A stretch of DNA of 64,000 nucleotides, taken from contig JAOTOL010001316.1 of the NCBI GenBank assembly GCA_034440575.1, positions 392,501 to 456,500 on the forward strand, in the 5' to 3' direction. The position numbers were made by a program, and so were the translations under genes. How positions within the stretch are numbered: position 1 is the stretch's first letter; each line of letters starts with the position of its first letter. Below the pieces are notes generated by a model, which ran no database searches, was not told where the DNA came from, and saw nothing but the letters and a program-made list of their open reading frames with translations. Below, piece by piece: positions 60,940 to 64,000 of this stretch. This DNA comes from Imbricaverruca yamaguchii. Lineage: Eukaryota > Arthropoda > Thecostraca > Neoverrucidae.

Positions 60940-61757
60940 TTAACCCTCCTCTCAGATCCTCATAGTCTCTCCTGTCAGATCCTCACACCTGATTTCAGGC
61001 GGTTGATAGACACCCTCCTCTAATCTCCAAACTAAGCGTCGCACGAAAACGAAATAGGTGTCATCGGAAAGCGCTCGACGAGTAGGGCTAGACACCACAC
61101 CTCAATGTTCCCCCCAAAGAAGTGACGTCACTAGGGCCCCTAGAGTTTCACAACTTACATTATGTTTGTGGCTCTGAAGGATTCATTTTGAGGGAGATTT
61201 GAAGAAAAAATGGAATCAGAAAAGGAACGAAATCGACCAGGACCATACAATTTTGGCTACCAATTTTTTTTTGTGTGAAATTGTAAAATGTTGAGTTTTC
61301 AAGGTTTCTTTAATTTTCCTTTTCTAATGCGTAGAGTGGACCAAGAAATGTTATTCGAAGTCAACTTGCTCTAGTAAAAGATGCTTCTTTTTGCCAGAAT
61401 CTTCTATTTTAACTCTAAGGGGAAAATATGCAAAATTAATAAGCAATCAAAAATGGGAAAAATTAAAAAAATCTTCTGGTGCGTTTTGTTGCATACTAGA
61501 GATAGGCAAACACTGAAAGCTTCATTAAAATATCTTTATCCATTAAAACAGACTGGTTCAACTTTTTTGGAGGTGACACACGACCTTGACTAACTCGTTG
61601 ACCCTGGATGACCTGACTTCAAAATGTTAAGACAACATACCAAATTGATGTGGGAAAAGGTGTGTCAAATTTTGGCGCGCTGCCCCGCGCCGTTTTCACT
61701 ATTTGCGGAAAGCCTTAAAGGGTCGTCAGCGACCCCCACCCCCCGAGACGGCGTGGG
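60940..61757 (-). mobile_element. TTAA-type MITE family 1, copy E
   Basis: An 814-bp - strand copy (60944-61757). TTAA is present at 60940-60943; the other flank reads TTAC. The left part shows a duplicated CTGTCAGATCCTCA segment (60952-60996). Shared landmarks are AAACTAAGCGTCGCACGAAAA, TCGACGAGTAGGGC, TGACGTCA (61123-61130), GAAATCGACCAGGACC, TTTTTGGAGGTGACA and CGAGACGGCGTGGG at the end. It is non-coding. Confidence 0.82.
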
Positions 61758-62453
61758 TTACCAAGTGAAGGAATTATTTAAAAAGAGAATTGATTGCATT
61801 TCCAACGATGCCAGTGTTTCATGAGTACGGTATATTATATGGTGCTAAATTATTTTTGAGTCAGGGCTTGAGAGATGACTCGAAAATTGGAGGTGTATGT
61901 GATTTTTTAAACAAACAAAGACGTTAATAATTTCTTAGCACATATATTCGAATAGCTCACACATGCAATATGGACTAATAGTCATCCAGTATTATAGTCT
62001 GTGGTTTAGTGCCATTGCACTATAGTCAGATGATGTATAAATGCATTCAGATAAGCCATCAATGTATTGATAAATAATACTTGTATCTTGATATATTGTT
62101 TTTTTTTCATTTGACATATTGCTTATTTGTACATGGCTGTCATCTAAAGATGAAGAGTACAACTCCCTTGTGTATTACTTCCAGCCTATGGAGACAGCCA
62201 TTTCTGTGCATAAAGGCACAACTCAATTGAGAAGTGATGTGATTATTGCCTATATGGATTCGAACCTGTCAGACAGAGACGAAAATTGTGCTAATCCAAA
62301 CGGGGACATACGTTTCCTTTCTCTGGGTGGAGCATGGGAAGTTAATCGAAAATTTTTGAAATAATGGAAGTATGAATCAGAAGTAACTCACCAGCATATG
62401 CACATCCACATCAGGAAATTTATGACTACTATTCTTTGAATGCATTCTTACAG
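61758..62453. other. Mostly unassigned; an open stretch at 62185-62364
   Basis: AT-rich to about 62110. From 62185 an open frame follows a TATTACTTCCAG acceptor-like site and reads PMETAISVHKGTTQLRSD and onward to a stop at 62362-62364, but I see no good donor. It could be an exon or chance. Confidence 0.3.
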
Positions 62454-62735
62454 ATCTCGCTCTTTTCAGATGAGTCTGTCCAGGCTTTACTAACCATAAA
62501 AAATGGTGGTTACCATGGTATGAAGGGGGCATCAAATGACCACCTCCCTTCAAGAATGGCGGCAGTGGACAAAGATTCTGGCAGCAATGTTGTCAATGAA
62601 GAAGATATTGGACCAGATGTCACTGAGGGCCACCCTGGGTTCTTGTCAGCACTGGGACTTCACCCAGCTGGGGAAAGCATTATCAAGAGAACTCCAGAGA
62701 AAACGGTACCACTGCTGTTCAACAGGAGGGGGACG
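62454..62735 (+). CDS. Possible internal exon of an unidentified gene
   Basis: An open stretch of 94 codons follows GCATTCTTACAG and ends at a strong donor, ACG|GTAAGTGC, in phase 0. It reads DESVQALLTIKNGGYHG and, later, EEDIGPDVTEGHPGFLSALG. No family is recognised. A second acceptor (TTTTCAG, exon from 62470) is possible. The next candidate exon at 63298 is phase-compatible. Support is only the ORF, the splice signals and the phase match, so treat this as a hypothesis. Confidence 0.35.
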
Positions 62736-62965
62736 GTAAGTGCTCACTCTGATGATCTACTACCAAGAAAGCAAACTTGCATTACTATATTAGGGAATTG
62801 TGAACTATTTGCAGATGTACCATGTCAAGCCATGGATGGTAAGCTGAACAAACAGACAAAAAAAAACACATTAATATCAGTATTTGCAAGTGAAACAATC
62901 TTGTTGAAATCACTACTTTATTGAAGGATGTTGTAGCAGGGGGATATGGTATGTATGGAGAGTAC

Positions 62966-63150
62966 ACTGGTAGTGTGGGGACAAGTGGTCTAGGAGTAAG
63001 TTGCTTGCCTCACAATCGGAAGCTTGTGGATTCGAGTCTCTCCTGTCGCTACTCTTCGCACGTGACCAACCTGCGTGAGATATTAGCGACGCTACATGGC
63101 TCAACGGTCGATGTGTCGCAAAGCCAATAACCAACCAATACTGGTAGTGT
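62966..63150 (+). mobile_element. tRNA-derived SINE, second complete copy, 11-bp target-site duplication
   Basis: A 163-bp element (62977-63139) between ACTGGTAGTGT at 62966-62976 and 63140-63150. The head resembles that at 58100, with GGATTCGAGTC as B box and CTCACAATC as the anticodon-loop region. The body has ACGCTACATGGCTCAACGGT and the tail AAGCCAATAACCAACCA. The tail is the same motif that ends the headless copies. It lies between the two possible exons. Confidence 0.9.
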
Positions 63151-63297
63151 CCATGTTCAGTTGCCATTGTTTCCTGCCAGTGGAAGATGGAGAGCAGTAT
63201 TTGACACTGCATGTTCGGTCATGGCTTTGTGGGCTATCTCAGTTATCTCGTATGATATGGGATGGGTATGGGATCGTATGATACCTTCCGCCCGCAG

Positions 63298-63579
63298 CGG
63301 GGCCGGCCTCGTTACACGGCTGGCTTTGGAAATGGCGCTCTCTCGAGTCACCACAGCCTCCTTCCGTCCATACGTTCCCATTCCACTGCCCATCTCTACC
63401 CAACATCCATGTCCTTCACCTGGTACTGCAACACAAACTATCCATACTATGAGCAGGCAGGGCAACTTCCCCGGCCCTGCCCACCAGCTCAGTTTTATCG
63501 GGGTAGCCGCGTCCCCTCGGTCCCTCCCCCGGGGTTGACGGAGTCCTCGAGGTTGATGTCCCCTATCGCACGGTGCTAG
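63298..63579 (+). CDS. Possible 3'-terminal exon of an unidentified gene
   Basis: After CCTTCCGCCCGCAG an open frame of 93 codons runs to TAG at 63577-63579. It reads RGRPRYTAGFGNGALSSHHS, STAHLYPTSMSFTWYC, NTNYPYYEQAGQLPRPCPPA and ends GLTESSRLMSPIARC. Low-complexity Ser/Pro/Tyr-rich composition would suit a disordered cytoplasmic tail, but I cannot name a family. It is in phase 0 with the donor at 62736. The antisense 167-codon frame here seems a by-product of high GC. Confidence 0.4.
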   Translation, partial: RGRPRYTAGFGNGALSSHHSLLPSIRSHSTAHLYPTSMSFTWYCNTNYPYYEQAGQLPRPCPPAQFYRGSRVPSVPPPGLTESSRLMSPIARC

Positions 63580-64000
63580 TTGTAACGGGGGACCAACACA
63601 CCTCTTTAGTCCCGATATCCCGGAGGGGCGGGCGGGCCCGTGGGGCCTCACGCGAGCCAAGTGGCTAGTCGCCTCTGGCTGGGGATTCCTCTCAGTGTCT
63701 GCCGGCCTGGCCGGCTGGGGTCAAGGGGTGAGCGGTGCTGGATCCCGGTCGGGGTGGTGAGTCTCTCTCTCCCGGCCGGGCGAAGGCGCCGCCTGCCCCG
63801 TATAGCTCCTCGGGCGCCTGGCGACCTCCCGAGCGCGGGACACAGGCGTCCCCTCAGTAGGGCCCCATGCGATGGGGCGCCCGAGGAGTAGAACACTATC
63901 GCACTTTATGGCATCCACAACACAAACAAAAATATCCCTTGTCCCTCTCGTAGAGACCAGACCAGTAGTTTATCTGCCCCACGAGTGTTTATCTTCAAGG
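63580..64000. other. CpG-rich sequence, no supported gene
   Basis: G+C- and CpG-rich to the window end, with overlapping frames on both strands (63640-63918) that are expected from composition. It could be the 3' flank of the possible exon, a CpG island or a repeat. Confidence 0.35.

Noticed and set aside
62185..62364. Additional upstream exon of the possible gene at 62454-63579
   Set aside because: It has an acceptor-like site and an open frame but no convincing donor before its stop.
63157..63660. 167-codon antisense ORF
   Set aside because: High GC lowers stop frequency; no motif or splice support, and the + strand frame has better exon signals.

Overview
The window looks like nuclear DNA of an arthropod, possibly a crustacean or chelicerate; I cannot fix the species. 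Reasons: spliceosomal GT-AG introns of 5.9 and 9.5 kb, many CCTAACC-rich dispersed repeats, CR1-type non-LTR retrotransposons, a tRNA-derived SINE family, TTAA-flanked DNA transposon relics, and one recognisable animal gene, a three-exon Ly6/uPAR-domain protein of the arthropod quiver-like group. There are no bacterial operons, CRISPR arrays or intact tRNA/rRNA genes. Most long ORFs are retroelement ORFs or by-products of tandem repeats.

Layout. 0-12 kb: two copies of a repeat beginning CAGGGG, a nearly intact CR1 retrotransposon (3.0-6.0 kb), a ~480-bp dispersed repeat, a degenerate GGGGCC-type array, and two adjacent copies of a repeat that each carry a GACGAT-type microsatellite. 12.0-28.4 kb: a CpG-rich leader and the Ly6-type gene (exons 12340-12403, 21866-22042, 27914-28116, + strand). 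Its introns hold a broken reverse transcriptase, TTAA-flanked MITEs (one nested in another), minisatellites and GGGGCC arrays. A ~62-bp tandem repeat starts across its stop codon. 28.4-50.4 kb: gene-poor DNA with more MITEs (including a second TTAA family rich in AGGTCA half-sites), GGGGCC and pyrimidine-rich arrays, SINE fragments and a perfect 22-bp hairpin. 50.5-54.2 kb: a dead CR1 copy that keeps an ORF1 esterase remnant. 54.3-54.8 kb: a likely assembly defect. 57.4-58.5 kb: a third CR1 relic on the - strand, interrupted by a SINE with a perfect 17-bp target-site duplication. 60.9-61.8 kb: another MITE. 62.4-64 kb: two phase-compatible possible exons of an unidentified gene, with a SINE between them and a CpG-rich end.

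How the parts work together. The only gene product I can describe with confidence is a predicted secreted, GPI-anchored ten-cysteine protein of 147 residues. Almost everything else is transposable-element history. CR1 elements supply reverse transcriptase of the kind that could move SINEs. SINE 3' domains recur without their tRNA heads. TTAA-flanked MITEs have no transposase in this window. I found no convincing new multi-gene system. The most unusual structures are the headless SINE domain, the CRE and AGGTCA motifs carried by the MITEs, the GGGGCC arrays that share a common flank, and the tandem repeat anchored in the Ly6 gene's stop codon.
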